NCBI RefSeq assembly: GCF_001571305.1
Contig: NZ_BCTN01000001.1
Coordinates: forward strand, 558,001 to 622,000
Source of the DNA: Erwinia persicina NBRC 102418
GTDB taxonomy: Bacteria; Pseudomonadota; Gammaproteobacteria; Enterobacterales; Enterobacteriaceae
Direction: 5' to 3'
Length of the DNA stretch: 64,000 nucleotides
Shown: in pieces, positions 21,200-30,798 of the stretch
Position numbering within the stretch: position 1 is the first letter of the stretch
Layout: each line of letters begins with the position of its first letter
The notes under the pieces: generated by a model
Told to the model about the DNA's origin: nothing
Database searches by the model: none
What the model saw: the letters and a program-made list of their open reading frames with translations, nothing else
Program-made: the position numbers and the translations under genes

Positions 21200-21882
21200 A
21201 GATCAGCCCTTTTCACACCCACCGTATAACGCCGTTCCAGCCACCACAGCACCCCGTTGGAAAGCGTGGTAAAAATCAGGTAGATAACACCCGCGACAAT
21301 CGCGAAATAGAACGGTTCCCACGTCGACTTGCCGGCCAGCTGCGTGGCTTTAACCACGTCTTCCAGGCCCAGAAGCGATACCAGCGCCGTCGCTTTAAGG
21401 ATCACCTGCCAGTTGTTGCCGATGCCCGGTAACGCAAAGCGCATCATGCCGGGGAACAGCACGCGACGAAAGGTCTGGGAACGGGTAAAGCCGAAGGCCG
21501 TGGCGGCCTCGATTTGCCCTTTCGGCACCGCCATATAGGCTCCGCGAAAGGTTTCGGTGAAATAGGCTCCGTAGATAAAGCCCAGAGTGATAATCCCGGC
21601 GACCATCGGATCGATATCGAACTGCGACAGGCCGAAGAAATCCGTTACCTGATTCAGCGCAATTTGCAGACCGTAGAAGATCAGCAGCATCAGAACCAGA
21701 TCGGGTACCCCACGGATCAGCGTAGTGTAGCCTTCAAAAATAATCACCAGCACACGACTGTTGGAGAGTTTGGCCCCGGCGCCAATCAATCCGAGCACCA
21801 CGGCGAACACCACCGAGCTGAGGGCCAGCTCCAGGGTCACCATCGCGCCTTTAAAAATGACTTCAGAGTAGCCATACAGCAT
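21196..21882 (-). CDS. hisQ: Histidine ABC transporter permease HisQ
   Basis: Second permease of the histidine importer. The ATG at 21882 gives MLYGYSEVIFKGAMV and 228 residues, the E. coli length, with AGGA 8 bases upstream; an in-frame GTG two codons earlier is less likely. Five membrane segments and the EAA loop IEAATAFGFTRSQTFRRVLFPG are visible. It is 83 bases downstream of hisJ. Confidence 0.96.
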   Translation of the reverse strand: MLYGYSEVIFKGAMVTLELALSSVVFAVVLGLIGAGAKLSNSRVLVIIFEGYTTLIRGVPDLVLMLLIFYGLQIALNQVTDFFGLSQFDIDPMVAGIITLGFIYGAYFTETFRGAYMAVPKGQIEAATAFGFTRSQTFRRVLFPGMMRFALPGIGNNWQVILKATALVSLLGLEDVVKATQLAGKSTWEPFYFAIVAGVIYLIFTTLSNGVLWWLERRYTVGVKRADL

Positions 21883-21965
21883 AAGCACATCCTGTCTTTC
21901 TATCTTAATCTTACGAACAGCAGCCCCACCGCCGTTGACGATGGGGCCAGCAGACAGGTTTTTAC

Positions 21966-22748
21966 TTAACCGCCGTACACGTCAAAATCGAAATATTTTT
22001 TGGCTAATTTATCGTAGGTGCCATCTTTACGCATTTCATCGAACGCTTTATCGATAGCGGCTTTCAGTTCAGGATTATCCTTGCTCATGCCCATACCGGT
22101 GCCCACACCGAAAATTTTCTCATCTTTTACTGCCGGGCCGGCGAAAGCATACTCTTTACCGGCGGGCTGCTTAAGGAAGCCTTCGCTGGCAGCCACTTCA
22201 TCCTGGAAGGCGGCATCAATACGGCCTGCGGTCAGATCCTGATACACCAGGTCCTGGTTGGCATAAGGGGTGACCGTTACGCCTTTTGGACGCCAGTTTT
22301 CGTTAGCATAGGTTTCCTGGGTGGTGCCCTGCAGCAGACCAATGGTTTTGCCTTTCAGGGAGTCGAGGGTTGGCTGGATCTTAGAGCCTTTCGGCGCAAT
22401 CAGACGGGAGTTTGCTGCATACAGTTTTTCAGAAAAGGCGATCTCCTGCTGACGTTTTTCAGTGATCGACAGGGAAGAAATGATGGCATCAATCTTCTTC
22501 GCTTTCAGCGATGGGATCAGCGCATCAAAATCGCTTTCCACAAATGTACACTTGGTCTCCATGCGTTTACAGATTTCGGTCGCCAGATCGATATCAAAAC
22601 CGACCAGTTGACCCTGTGCATTTTTCATTTCGAACGGGGCGTAGGTCGGATCGGTACCAATACGCAGCGTTTTTGGACCCGCAGCAAATGCGCTGCCTGC
22701 AGCTGTGATGGACATTAACAGGGAGAGAGCCAGGACCTGCTTTTTCAT
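21966..22748 (-). CDS. hisJ: Periplasmic histidine-binding protein HisJ
   Basis: Class of periplasmic amino acid receptors feeding the HisQMP membrane complex. A 22-23 residue signal peptide ([22 protein letters not shown]) precedes the mature protein, which has the family signature [14 protein letters not shown] and ends [11 protein letters not shown] as in E. coli HisJ. A disulfide pair (C60 and C67 region, ICKRMETKC) is kept. E. coli and Salmonella carry the lysine-arginine-ornithine receptor argT just upstream; here hisJ is the only receptor gene and directly follows ubiX. Confidence 0.95.
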   Translation of the reverse strand: MKKQVLALSLLMSITAAGSAFAAGPKTLRIGTDPTYAPFEMKNAQGQLVGFDIDLATEICKRMETKCTFVESDFDALIPSLKAKKIDAIISSLSITEKRQQEIAFSEKLYAANSRLIAPKGSKIQPTLDSLKGKTIGLLQGTTQETYANENWRPKGVTVTPYANQDLVYQDLTAGRIDAAFQDEVAASEGFLKQPAGKEYAFAGPAVKDEKIFGVGTGMGMSKDNPELKAAIDKAFDEMRKDGTYDKLAKKYFDFDVYGG

Positions 22749-22821
22749 AAACTATCCTCAGTTTCGAATATTATTTTTTATGTTCGTGATGTTTCTGCAC
22801 AGTGACTTGCACAATACAATT

Positions 22822-22837
22822 AGCAGGTTCCGTGCCA
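22822..22837 (-). promoter_or_regulatory. Sigma-54 (RpoN) promoter for hisJQMP
   Basis: The minus strand reads TGGCACGGAACCTGCT, differing at one position from the consensus TGGCACGnnnnTTGCW, with the invariant GG and GC dinucleotides ten bases apart. A start site about 12 bases beyond GC would lie near 22811, giving a leader of about 63 bases. In Salmonella and E. coli the equivalent region before argT is a nitrogen-regulated sigma-54 promoter. Confidence 0.8.
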
Positions 22838-22995
22838 CATTTTGTGGCAAAGGGCTGTTTATATCGCAGGATGCCCCTGACACCGTGATGACGCAGTTTG
22901 CAGGGAAATTTATAGCAGATTTGTTAGCAGGCGGGGGGAACAATGTTTCATGTTGGTGCACAACTTGCACGAAAAGCGATTCAGCACCAACATTT

Positions 22996-23010
22996 GCACT
23001 TTAGTAGTGC
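22996..23010. promoter_or_regulatory. NtrC-like binding dyad upstream of hisJ
   Basis: GCACTTTAGTAGTGC matches the GCAC-N7-GTGC spacing of NtrC enhancer sites. It is about 190 bases upstream of the predicted sigma-54 start, a usual enhancer distance, and just beyond the ubiX stop. Other half-sites (GGTGCA, TGCACG) lie between 22945 and 22975 but not at standard spacing. Confidence 0.5.
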
Positions 23011-23023
23011 GCCTTTCAGCGTG

Positions 23024-23593
23024 CTATGCACCTTGCCAGCGCGTGAAAAGATCCTCATCCAGCTCAATATCGAACTGATCCAGTACGCGATTTACTGTCT
23101 GGTCAACAATATCCATTACGTTTTGCGGACGGTGATAAAAAGCCGGTACCGGCGGCATAATGATGGCACCCAGTTCAGCAGCAGTGGTCATCATGCGTAA
23201 ATGCCCCAGATGGAGTGGCGTTTCGCGCACGCACAGCACCAGACGGCGGCGCTCTTTAAGCACCACATCGGCGGCGCGCGTCAGCAGACCATCGCTGTAG
23301 CTGTGAACAATGCCGGACAGGGTCTTCATCGAACAGGGAAGAATGGCCATGCCGTCGGTTTTATAGGAACCCGACGAGATGCTGGCCGCAATATCGCGCG
23401 CATCATGAACCACATCGGCCAGCGCCTGCACCTGACGCAGGGAATAGTCACTCTCCAGCGCCAGCGTCTGACGCGCGGCCTGGCTCATTATCAGGTGCGT
23501 CTCTACACCGCTCACCTGCTGCAAGATTTGCAGCGTGCGGATGCCGTAAATCACCCCGCTGGCGCCAGAGATGCCAATAATGAGTCGCTTCAT
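23024..23593 (-). CDS. ubiX: Flavin prenyltransferase UbiX
   Basis: Makes prenylated FMN, the cofactor used by the UbiD decarboxylase in ubiquinone synthesis. The 189-residue product matches E. coli UbiX: FMN-binding GISGASGVIYGIRTLQIL at the N terminus, SSGSYKTDGMAILPCSMKTL near 95, and RETPLHLGHLRMM with MPPVPAFYHRP further on. It lies between the purF terminator and the hisJ control region and is probably transcribed on its own. Confidence 0.97.
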   Translation of the reverse strand: MKRLIIGISGASGVIYGIRTLQILQQVSGVETHLIMSQAARQTLALESDYSLRQVQALADVVHDARDIAASISSGSYKTDGMAILPCSMKTLSGIVHSYSDGLLTRAADVVLKERRRLVLCVRETPLHLGHLRMMTTAAELGAIIMPPVPAFYHRPQNVMDIVDQTVNRVLDQFDIELDEDLFTRWQGA

Positions 23594-23604
23594 AGATAAT
23601 CCTT

Positions 23605-23637
23605 AAAAAAAATGGGCCGGAATCGCTTCCGGCCCAT
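23605..23637 (-). terminator. Strong intrinsic terminator, minus strand, between purF and ubiX
   Basis: ATGGGCCGGAA (23612-23622) and TTCCGGCCCAT (23627-23637) make a perfect 11-base stem with a TCGC loop and eight U residues on the minus strand (A run 23605-23612). It ends cvpA-purF transcription only 12 bases before the ubiX start. Confidence 0.95.
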
Positions 23638-23639
23638 CT

Positions 23640-23773
23640 TAGCCTAAATACCCTGAACAGTTCGAGTCAGATAACGTCAGCTGAACTGCGGATCCCCGGC
23701 AATACAAATCACGCAGTGACGGGGATGAACAGACGCAGCCAACGCCAGGCGCCTTCGAAGTATGACGGGCATT
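23640..23773. repeat. Diverged copy of a dispersed enterobacterial intergenic repeat
   Basis: Read on the minus strand, the segment begins TGCCCGTCATACTTCGAAGG, continues with GCGTTGGCTGCGTCTGTTCA and CCCCGTCACT, and ends near CTCGAACTGTTCAGGGTATT. From memory this follows, with mismatches, the roughly 130-150 base repeat common in Erwinia, Serratia, Yersinia and Photorhabdus genomes (CCCGTCATACTTCAAGTTGC ... GAATTATTTAGGGTA). An internal stem ATCCCCG (23692-23698) with CGGGGAT (23720-23726) is kept. It runs right up to the purF stop. Confidence 0.7.
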
Positions 23774-25289
23774 AGCCTTCGTTATGCATTTCCAGATTTT
23801 CAGTCTCGTTCTGACGCTGCATCGCTTTCGCATCGTCATTACGCAGTGACTGCAGATATTCAAGGTACTGCTGGTCTACGTCTTTCGTTACGTAGATACC
23901 ATCGAACACCGAGCATTCAAACTGGGCAATATCCGGGTTCTCTTCCCGCACCGCTTCAATCAGGTCGCTCAGATCCTGGAAGATCAGCGCATCGGCACCA
24001 ATCAGCTGGCGGATCTCTTCCACTTCGCGGCCGTGAGCGATCAGCTCAGTGGCGCTTGGCATATCAATGCCATAAACGTTCGGGAAGCGAATTTCCGGTG
24101 CCGCAGAGGCAAGGTAAACCTTCTTCGCGCCGGCTTCGCGCGCCATTTCGATAATCTGCTCAGAGGTGGTGCCGCGCACGATGGAGTCATCCACCAGCAG
24201 GACGTTTTTACCCCGGAACTCAGCACGGTTGGCGTTAAGCTTACGGCGGACCGCGCTGCGGCGCAGGTGCTGGCCCGGCATAATAAAGGTACGGCCCACG
24301 TAGCGGTTCTTCACAAAGCCCTGACGGTAAGGCTTATCAAGAATGCGCGCCATCTCCAGAGCGATATCACAGGACGTTTCCGGGATCGGGATCACCACAT
24401 CGATATCCAGATCTTCCCACTCGCGGGCGATTTTGGCACCGAGCTTGGTGCCCATGCGCACGCGGGCGCTGTACACCGAAATCTTGTCGAGGAAGGAATC
24501 CGGACGCGCAAAGTACACATACTCAAACAGGCACGGGTTCCATTTTGGATTCTCCGCACACTGGCGGGTAGAGAGCTGGCCCTTCTCAGTCACGTACACG
24601 GCTTCGCCCGGTGCCACATCGCGCAGGAATTCAAAACCGAGTGTATCCAGCGCCACACTTTCGGAGGCCACCATATACTCGATGCGGCCGTCGGCCATGG
24701 CACGTTTGCCAATGACCAGCGGGCGAATACCGTTAGGATCGCGGAAGGCCACCAGGCCGTGGCCGATGATCATCGCGACGCAGGCGTAAGCACCGCGCAC
24801 GCGCTGATGCACGGCGGCCACCGCAGAGAAGATGTTTTCAGCTTCCAGCGGGTCGTGCTGGAAGCGATCGATTTCCTGCGCAAAGATATTCAGCAGAATT
24901 TCGGAATCCGAAGTGGTATTAACATGACGACGTCCGGTTTCGAACAGCTCTTTGCGCAGTTCGTGGGCGTTGGTCAGGTTGCCGTTATGGGCAAGAGTAA
25001 TACCGTAGGGGGAGTTCACGTAGAAAGGCTGGGCTTCAGAAGCGCTGGAGCTTCCTGCCGTTGGGTAACGCACGTGGCCGATACCCATGTTGCCCTGCAT
25101 ACGCTGCATGTGGCGGGCTTCAAATACATCGCTGACCAGGCCATTTGCTTTACGCAGACGGAAGCAATTCAATGCATCAATGGTAACGATGCCTGCGGCA
25201 TCCTGCCCACGGTGCTGAAGCACCGTTAACGCGTCATAAATCGACTGGTTGACCGGTGCAAAACCGGCGATCCCGACAATACCGCACAT
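23772..25289 (-). CDS. purF: Amidophosphoribosyltransferase (glutamine PRPP amidotransferase)
   Basis: First committed step of purine synthesis: PRPP + glutamine to 5-phosphoribosylamine. The product is 505 residues, as in E. coli. The nucleophile is Cys2 ([10 protein letters not shown], no propeptide), followed by the N-terminal nucleophile glutaminase domain and a phosphoribosyltransferase domain with the PRPP loop [18 protein letters not shown] near 360. It is 36 bases downstream of cvpA. Confidence 0.98.
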   Translation of the reverse strand: MCGIVGIAGFAPVNQSIYDALTVLQHRGQDAAGIVTIDALNCFRLRKANGLVSDVFEARHMQRMQGNMGIGHVRYPTAGSSSASEAQPFYVNSPYGITLAHNGNLTNAHELRKELFETGRRHVNTTSDSEILLNIFAQEIDRFQHDPLEAENIFSAVAAVHQRVRGAYACVAMIIGHGLVAFRDPNGIRPLVIGKRAMADGRIEYMVASESVALDTLGFEFLRDVAPGEAVYVTEKGQLSTRQCAENPKWNPCLFEYVYFARPDSFLDKISVYSARVRMGTKLGAKIAREWEDLDIDVVIPIPETSCDIALEMARILDKPYRQGFVKNRYVGRTFIMPGQHLRRSAVRRKLNANRAEFRGKNVLLVDDSIVRGTTSEQIIEMAREAGAKKVYLASAAPEIRFPNVYGIDMPSATELIAHGREVEEIRQLIGADALIFQDLSDLIEAVREENPDIAQFECSVFDGIYVTKDVDQQYLEYLQSLRNDDAKAMQRQNETENLEMHNEG

Positions 25290-25325
25290 AATGACATTTC
25301 CTCATAAGCCGCGACCCCGGTGCGA

Positions 25326-25811
25326 TTACCGGGGCAAAAAACTCGACGTGCTTTTCAGGTAATCAAAAAACCACCTGATGATGCTACTGAACTGAGGGAT
25401 TAGCTGGGACTGCTGCCAGTCCGGGCTTTTGGAAAAGCCGGTGAATGTGTCGAGGAAAAACAGCATGGCTGCCACAATCAGCACGCCGCGTAATGCCCCA
25501 AAACAGACGCCAAGGACTCTGTCGGTTCCCGACAGACCGGTTTTTTCAACCAGCGAGCCGATCACATAGTTAACAATGGCCCCGACAATCAGGGTGGCAA
25601 TGAATAACACCGCAACGGCTATTCCATTTCGAACCAGTTCATCTTCAAATCCGGTGAACCAGACGGCAAGGAAAGAGTAGTAATGACTGGCGACAAAAAA
25701 TGCGCAACCCCAGGTGACGAGAGAAAGAGCTTCCCGGACAAATCCTCGGATCAGGCTGACAAGAGCCGAAAAACCAATAACCGCAATAATGACGTAATCT
25801 ATCCAGATCAT
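25326..25811 (-). CDS. cvpA: Colicin V production protein CvpA
   Basis: Inner-membrane protein needed for colicin V production in E. coli and linked to envelope stress tolerance. The ATG at 25811 gives MIWIDYVIIAVIGFSAL and 161 residues (E. coli 162), with GGA 7 bases upstream; the frame is open to 25841. Four hydrophobic segments are visible. It is the first gene of the PurR-controlled cvpA-purF operon. Confidence 0.95.
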   Translation of the reverse strand: MIWIDYVIIAVIGFSALVSLIRGFVREALSLVTWGCAFFVASHYYSFLAVWFTGFEDELVRNGIAVAVLFIATLIVGAIVNYVIGSLVEKTGLSGTDRVLGVCFGALRGVLIVAAMLFFLDTFTGFSKSPDWQQSQLIPQFSSIIRWFFDYLKSTSSFLPR

Positions 25812-25910
25812 GAACGCTTCCAGTGACCAAGCCCCTGTCACAGCCTGTATCCCCCTGTTGCACAGTGTCAGGGAGATGCTGCCTCAGTTCGGGGCGAATT
25901 CTAACAGAAA

Positions 25911-25926
25911 AAGAAAACGTTTGCGT
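25911..25926 (-). promoter_or_regulatory. PurR operator of cvpA-purF
   Basis: The minus strand reads ACGCAAACGTTTTCTT, one mismatch from the PurR consensus ACGCAAACGTTTTCGT. A good -10 hexamer TAGAAT (25903-25898) lies just downstream, so bound PurR would cover the promoter, the same arrangement as in E. coli. The site is 100 bases before the cvpA start. Confidence 0.93.
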
Positions 25927-26140
25927 AGGGTTTTCCTGGTACGGTTTAAATTAACAACGAGGTTAAAAAAAACCTACGCAGGGGCGGATTGCCGCTGCGA
26001 AATCCCCTGACGCAATACCTTGATTTGCCAGTCCCCTCACGCACAACGCCCGGAACAGCACAGTGTCGGCTCCGGGCGCGTGGGGGGTGGACTGTCTCAA
26101 TAAGCACCCGGCGCCTGAGAAAACGGCGGGCCCAAACCCG
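25927..26140. other. Gap between the cvpA promoter and dedD, with a hairpin
   Basis: No gene is seen. CGCCCGGA (26047-26054) and TCCGGGCG (26071-26078) form an 8-base stem with a 16-base loop downstream of dedD on the minus strand, without a U run. Confidence 0.5.
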
Positions 26141-26887
26141 TTAACGAACGGAGTAAGGTTTCACTACGCCGCCCAGTCCCGAAATGCCCTGCAACGTGCC
26201 AACAGCAGCCTGCATCTTCGCTTTTGATGCATCCGGCCCGACATAGATGCGGGTGATCTGCCCCTGAACCGGCGTGGCCGGAACGGTAAAGGCACGATAG
26301 CCTGACAGTCGAAGCTGCGCGACAATCTCATTCACTTTCGCGGCGTTCTTCAGCGCACCAAGCTGCACGACCCAGGCCTGCCCTGTCGGCGCGGTCTCCG
26401 TGGCGGCCGGCTTAGTCTGCGCCGGGGTTTCCACTTTTGGCGCAGGCGTTTCAACCGCTTTCGGTTTTTCCACCGGCTTCGGTTTCTCGACCGGTTTCTC
26501 CACGGGCTTCGGCTGCGGCTTTGGTTTTTCCACCACTTTCGGCGGCGGCTGCACCGTTTTCACCGGCGGTGGCGTCACAACCGTAGGCTGATTATGCGAC
26601 TGCGGCGCAGTGGATCCACTGTCGGCCTGGGACGTGTTTTCCGCAGAGCCGCTGCCTGCGCTGATCGCGGCCCCTGCCCCTTCCGGTGGCTGCCCCGGCA
26701 GCGACTGCGTAACCGGCGGCACCAGATCGGTTTCCTGCTGGTCTTCCGGTTTCGGCACCAGCGGAATGGCAGCGAACTCCTCTTTATAATGTTTCTTCTT
26801 ACCATCGAGCAAGCCGGGCAGCACAATTACGCCCAGCGCCACAATGATGATGGTTCCGACTAAACGGTTTTGAAACTTACTGGCCAC
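26141..26887 (-). CDS. dedD: Cell division protein DedD (SPOR domain)
   Basis: Septal-ring protein that binds denuded peptidoglycan. The 248-residue product has a short cytosolic start, one membrane helix (VGTIIIVALGVIVLPGLLDG, about 10-29), a long Pro/Lys/Glu-rich periplasmic linker with repeated PKPVEKP units (about 110-160), and a C-terminal SPOR domain from about 168 (AWVVQLGALKNAAKVNEIVA). The start overlaps the folC stop by 11 bases. Confidence 0.96.
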   Translation of the reverse strand: MASKFQNRLVGTIIIVALGVIVLPGLLDGKKKHYKEEFAAIPLVPKPEDQQETDLVPPVTQSLPGQPPEGAGAAISAGSGSAENTSQADSGSTAPQSHNQPTVVTPPPVKTVQPPPKVVEKPKPQPKPVEKPVEKPKPVEKPKAVETPAPKVETPAQTKPAATETAPTGQAWVVQLGALKNAAKVNEIVAQLRLSGYRAFTVPATPVQGQITRIYVGPDASKAKMQAAVGTLQGISGLGGVVKPYSVR

Positions 26888-28139
26888 TGCCGTTCTCCGT
26901 TTCCATCGTTTCCATAACCTGCGCTACGGTGTGGAAGGATCCACACACCAGCACGATATCCTGCTCTGACGCCTGTTGCCGCGCCTGTTGCCAGGCGTGC
27001 TCAACCGAGTCGAACGCCTGCGCACCGTTCAGATGCGCCATCAGCTGCGCCGCTGTCGCGCCGCGCGGGCCGTCCAGCGGCGCGCAGTACCAGTAATCCA
27101 CCTGCGGACTGAGGCAGGCCAGCGTACCGGCAATATCCTTATCATGCAGCATACCCACGACGGCATGCACCTTGCCGCTGCGCGGCACTTCTGCCAGGCG
27201 ACCGGCCAGGTAGCCTGCCGCATGGGGATTATGCGCCACATCAAGGATCACGCGCGGTGATTCAGCCACCGTCTGGAAGCGACCGGGCAGCATCGCCTGA
27301 TGCAGTGAACGACGGATCACCGCCTCCTCTACGTTCAGCGGTGAGGCGCGCAGGGCAGCCAGTGCCGTCGCGGCATTAGGTAACGGCACCTGCGGCAGCG
27401 GCAGTCCCTCTATGCAGCCTTGAGCATCGCGGAAAGACCAGCTTTCAGCGGTGATGCTACAGAACCAGTGGCGATCGCGCTGTAGCAGCCGTGCGCCTTT
27501 CTCTGCAGCAACTGCTGAAATCGTCAGCGGCATATCCGGCTCGCCCACCACGGCAGGTTTATTCGCACGGAAAATCCCGGCTTTTTCACGGCCGATGCTG
27601 TCGCGATCCGGCCCGAGCCAGTCGGTGTGATCCAGCGCGATACTGGTCACGACGGCGACATCGGCATCCACTATATTGGTGGCATCCAGACGCCCGCCGA
27701 GCCCCACTTCCAGGATCACCACGTCAAGCGCCGCCTGCCTGAACAGCCACAGCGCTGACAGCGTGCCGTATTCGAAGTAAGTCAGCGAGGTCGCACCGCG
27801 CCCGGCTTCAATGGCGGCAAAGGAGGCCGTATGCGCTGATTCTGCCAGTTCTTCACCCTGGATACGCACCCGTTCGGTGTAGCGAACCAGATGCGGTGAA
27901 CTGTAAACGCCCACGCGATAACCGGCCGCCATCAGCACGGTTTCAAGGGTTCGGCAGGTCGTGCCTTTACCGTTAGTTCCGGCTACGGTGAACACCACGG
28001 GGGCGGGTTTCAGCAGGTCGAGAGATGTGGCAACGTGGCGGATGCGATCCAGCCCGAGTTCGATAGCCTGAGTGTGCAAATGCTCAAGATAATAAAGCCA
28101 CGTGGCAAGAGGCGACGTGGCGTGAGGAAGATTATCCAT
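26877..28139 (-). CDS. folC: Bifunctional dihydrofolate synthase/folylpolyglutamate synthase
   Basis: Mur-ligase family enzyme that adds glutamate to dihydropteroate and then to folates. The 420-residue product (E. coli 422) shows the ATP loop VAGTNGKGTTCRTLETVL near 53, the conserved EVGLGGRLDATNIVDADVAV and SIALDHTDWLG motifs, and the C-terminal ILDVAHNPHAAGYLA. Confidence 0.97.
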   Translation of the reverse strand: MDNLPHATSPLATWLYYLEHLHTQAIELGLDRIRHVATSLDLLKPAPVVFTVAGTNGKGTTCRTLETVLMAAGYRVGVYSSPHLVRYTERVRIQGEELAESAHTASFAAIEAGRGATSLTYFEYGTLSALWLFRQAALDVVILEVGLGGRLDATNIVDADVAVVTSIALDHTDWLGPDRDSIGREKAGIFRANKPAVVGEPDMPLTISAVAAEKGARLLQRDRHWFCSITAESWSFRDAQGCIEGLPLPQVPLPNAATALAALRASPLNVEEAVIRRSLHQAMLPGRFQTVAESPRVILDVAHNPHAAGYLAGRLAEVPRSGKVHAVVGMLHDKDIAGTLACLSPQVDYWYCAPLDGPRGATAAQLMAHLNGAQAFDSVEHAWQQARQQASEQDIVLVCGSFHTVAQVMETMETENGSGQ

Positions 28140-28171
28140 GTGTCCCGTTCACAGCGTTACGGTTCATTGGT

Positions 28172-28193
28172 AAAAGGGGCACGGGGCCCCTTT
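28172..28193 (-). terminator. Hairpin between accD and folC
   Basis: AAAGGGGC (28173-28180) pairs with GCCCCTTT (28186-28193) around a 5-base loop; on the minus strand the stem runs into UUUU. It may partly uncouple accD from folC-dedD. Confidence 0.7.
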
Positions 28194-28204
28194 CTCATCA
28201 TCGG

Positions 28205-29119
28205 TCAGGCTTCGTGGCTCTGAGGCGCGGCGTCATCCGCTACGTCTTTGACTTCATCTTCCTGCGGGGCAGGCAGATTCATCATTTTCGCCAGCACGCT
28301 GGCCAACTTGAAGCGCATCACCGGGCGGCGAACGATCATATCGATCGCCCCTTTTTCAATCAGGAACTCACTGCGCTGGAAGCCCGGCGGCAGTTTCTCG
28401 CGTACGGTCTGCTCAATGACGCGAGGGCCGGCAAAACCGATCAGCGCTTTAGGTTCAGCAATGTTCAGATCGCCCAGCATCGCAAAGCTGGCAGACACCC
28501 CGCCCATGGTCGGATCAGTCAGGACGGAGATGTACGGCAGACCGCGGGCCTGCATCTTCGCCAGGGCCGCACTGGTTTTTGCCATCTGCATCAGCGACAT
28601 CAGCGCTTCCTGCATACGGGCACCGCCAGAGGCTGAGAAACAGATCATCGGACAGTTATCTTCCAGCGCCTGTTCTACCGCACGCACAAAGCGCGCGCCT
28701 ACCACGGAACCCATTGAGCCACCCATAAAGGAGAACTCAAACGCGGCAGCCACCACCGGCATCCCGTGCAGGGTGCCTTTCATCACGATCAGCGCGTCGG
28801 TTTCGTTGGTCTCTTTCTGAGCCGCGACCAGACGATCTTTATATTTTTTTGAATCCCGGAACTTGAGCACATCTTTTGGTTCCAGTTCGCTGCCCAGCTC
28901 AACCAGTGAGCCTTCGTCCAGCACGCTGTGCAGACGGTCGCGACCGTGCATACGCATATGGTGGTCGCACTTCGGGCAGACTTCCAGATTACGTTCCAGC
29001 TCGGCGCGGTAGAGAACCTGCCCGCAGCTATCACATTTCGTCCAGACCCCTTCAGGAATGCTTGCTTTGCGCGAGGGGGTAATCGTGCTCTTATTGAGAA
29101 TTCGTTCAATCCAGCTCAT
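28205..29119 (-). CDS. accD: Acetyl-CoA carboxylase carboxyltransferase subunit beta
   Basis: Beta subunit of the carboxyltransferase that forms malonyl-CoA. The N-terminal zinc ribbon has four cysteines (CDSCGQVLY and CPKCDHHM, residues about 28-52), followed by the crotonase-fold domain ([29 protein letters not shown]). The ATG at 29119 gives [14 protein letters not shown] and 304 residues, the E. coli length, with AAGG 7-8 bases upstream; the open frame to 29209 is not family-like. Confidence 0.97.
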   Translation of the reverse strand: MSWIERILNKSTITPSRKASIPEGVWTKCDSCGQVLYRAELERNLEVCPKCDHHMRMHGRDRLHSVLDEGSLVELGSELEPKDVLKFRDSKKYKDRLVAAQKETNETDALIVMKGTLHGMPVVAAAFEFSFMGGSMGSVVGARFVRAVEQALEDNCPMICFSASGGARMQEALMSLMQMAKTSAALAKMQARGLPYISVLTDPTMGGVSASFAMLGDLNIAEPKALIGFAGPRVIEQTVREKLPPGFQRSEFLIEKGAIDMIVRRPVMRFKLASVLAKMMNLPAPQEDEVKDVADDAAPQSHEA

Positions 29120-29292
29120 TGATGACCTTTCTGTTTGAACCTGGCGCCCCAGCTGGGGGGGCCAGTTTTTCTTTTCTACGCTGCCGCCTGATGCAGTAGC
29201 GCAAACCATAATTTATCGCTCATTAAACCATAACCGCCCGTCACTGTGGATAAAAATCTGGTCGGAGGGGGCCGGGCTGAGGATTTATTTAT

Positions 29293-29952
29293 TTACTGTT
29301 TCTGCTGGCGCGCCGCACGGCGATGTCGCACCACTTCAATCACCCCTGGCATCACAGAGAGCAGGATAATCGCGACAATCAATAGCTTAAGGTTTTCCTG
29401 TACCACCGGGAAATTCCCAAACAGGTAGCCGGCATAGGTGAACAGCAGCACCCACAGCACACCGCCTGTGACATTGTAAAAGGCAAAATGACGATAGGAC
29501 ATCTTACCCATTCCCGCCACAAACGGCGCGAACGTCCGCACAATCGGCACGAAACGCGCCAGAATAATCGTTTTGCCACCGTGCCGCGCGTAAAACGCAT
29601 GGGTTTTATCCAGATAGCTGCGACGGAAAATTTTCGAATCGGGGTTGCTGAACAGCTTATCACCAAACAGCCGCCCGATCGTATAGTTCACCGCATCGCC
29701 TAGGATGGCCGCCACCACCATCAGAGCCACCATGGTGTGCACGTTCAGATCGTTCCCCGGCAGTGCCGCCAGCGCACCCGCCACAAACAGCAGAGAATCC
29801 CCCGGCAGGAACGGTGTCACCACCAGACCGGTTTCGCAGAACAGGATCAAAAACAGAATGGCATAGACCCAGATACCGTACTGGGCCACCAGCTCCGCGA
29901 GGTGGACGTCGATATGCAAAATGAAGTCGACAACAAAACGAATCAATTCCAT
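29293..29952 (-). CDS. dedA: DedA family inner membrane protein
   Basis: Polytopic membrane protein of the DedA superfamily, whose members support undecaprenyl-phosphate or lipid recycling and envelope integrity. The 219-residue product matches E. coli DedA with [25 protein letters not shown] motif ([19 protein letters not shown]), the conserved [18 protein letters not shown] arginines, and C-terminal RRAARQQ tail. It lies 30 bases downstream of truA. Confidence 0.95.
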   Translation of the reverse strand: MELIRFVVDFILHIDVHLAELVAQYGIWVYAILFLILFCETGLVVTPFLPGDSLLFVAGALAALPGNDLNVHTMVALMVVAAILGDAVNYTIGRLFGDKLFSNPDSKIFRRSYLDKTHAFYARHGGKTIILARFVPIVRTFAPFVAGMGKMSYRHFAFYNVTGGVLWVLLFTYAGYLFGNFPVVQENLKLLIVAIILLSVMPGVIEVVRHRRAARQQKQ

Positions 29953-29982
29953 ACGGGCTTCCTATGATACTCCAGGCCAGGG

Positions 29983-30798
29983 TTAATCCCCGAGGAACAG
30001 CGGTCCCATCGGTGGACGAGGTAACTCATAACGAGCGGGATAGTCGACGGCCACCAGATAAAGACCTTCTGCACGCCCGGTTGCCGCCGCCAGCTTGCGG
30101 TCTTTTGCCGCCAGCAGCTCTGCGATCCAGCCTTCCGGCTGATTCCCACAGCCCACTTCCATCAGACTGCCAACGATATTGCGCACCATATGATGAACAA
30201 ATGCGTTCGCTTTAATGTCCACCACCACGTAAGCACCGTGGCGGGTGACATTAACATGCATCACGTTGCGCATCGGCGTCCGCGACTGACACTGCACGGC
30301 GCGAAACGAAGTAAAATCGTTCTCACCCAGCAGGCACTGTGCGGCACGCTGCATTCTGTCCACATCCAGCGGATGATAAAAATGGGTGACGCCACCGGCC
30401 AGGATCGCCGGGCGCAGCCGCTGGTTATAAATCACATAACGATAGCGGCGTGCCGTCGCGCTGAAGCGGGCGTGGAAATCATCCGGCACCGCTTTCACCC
30501 AGCGCACGGCGATGTCGCCGGGCAGGTTGGTATTGACACCCATCGTCCAGGCGGCGTCCTTACGCTGCGAAGTGGTTTCAAAATGCACCACCTGCCCCGT
30601 ACCGTGAACGCCGGCATCAGTCCGCCCGGCGCAGAGCACTTCTACCGGATGGTTAGCCACTTTCGTCAGCGCCCTTTCCAGCTTTTCCTGCACGCTGCGG
30701 ACTTCCTGCTGCCGCTGCCAGCCGTAATAACGGCTCCCGTCATATTCAATGCCCAGCGCCAGTTTCATGGTCGGCTGTGGCACGGCGATGTCGGACAT
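29983..30798 (-). CDS. truA: tRNA pseudouridine(38-40) synthase TruA
   Basis: Makes pseudouridine at positions 38-40 of the tRNA anticodon stem-loop. The catalytic aspartate lies in [18 protein letters not shown] near residue 60; 271 residues (E. coli 270). The ATG overlaps the usg stop by one base (TGATG), implying coupled translation. Confidence 0.97.
   Translation of the reverse strand: MSDIAVPQPTMKLALGIEYDGSRYYGWQRQQEVRSVQEKLERALTKVANHPVEVLCAGRTDAGVHGTGQVVHFETTSQRKDAAWTMGVNTNLPGDIAVRWVKAVPDDFHARFSATARRYRYVIYNQRLRPAILAGGVTHFYHPLDVDRMQRAAQCLLGENDFTSFRAVQCQSRTPMRNVMHVNVTRHGAYVVVDIKANAFVHHMVRNIVGSLMEVGCGNQPEGWIAELLAAKDRKLAAATGRAEGLYLVAVDYPARYELPRPPMGPLFLGD

Noticed and set aside
24033-25229. 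398-codon plus-strand frame opposite purF
   Set aside because: Shadow of the highly conserved purF on the other strand; composition and content follow the purF codon pattern.
26400-26591. Gly/Phe/Thr-repeat frame opposite dedD
   Set aside because: It is the reverse reading of the PKPVEKP repeat linker of DedD.
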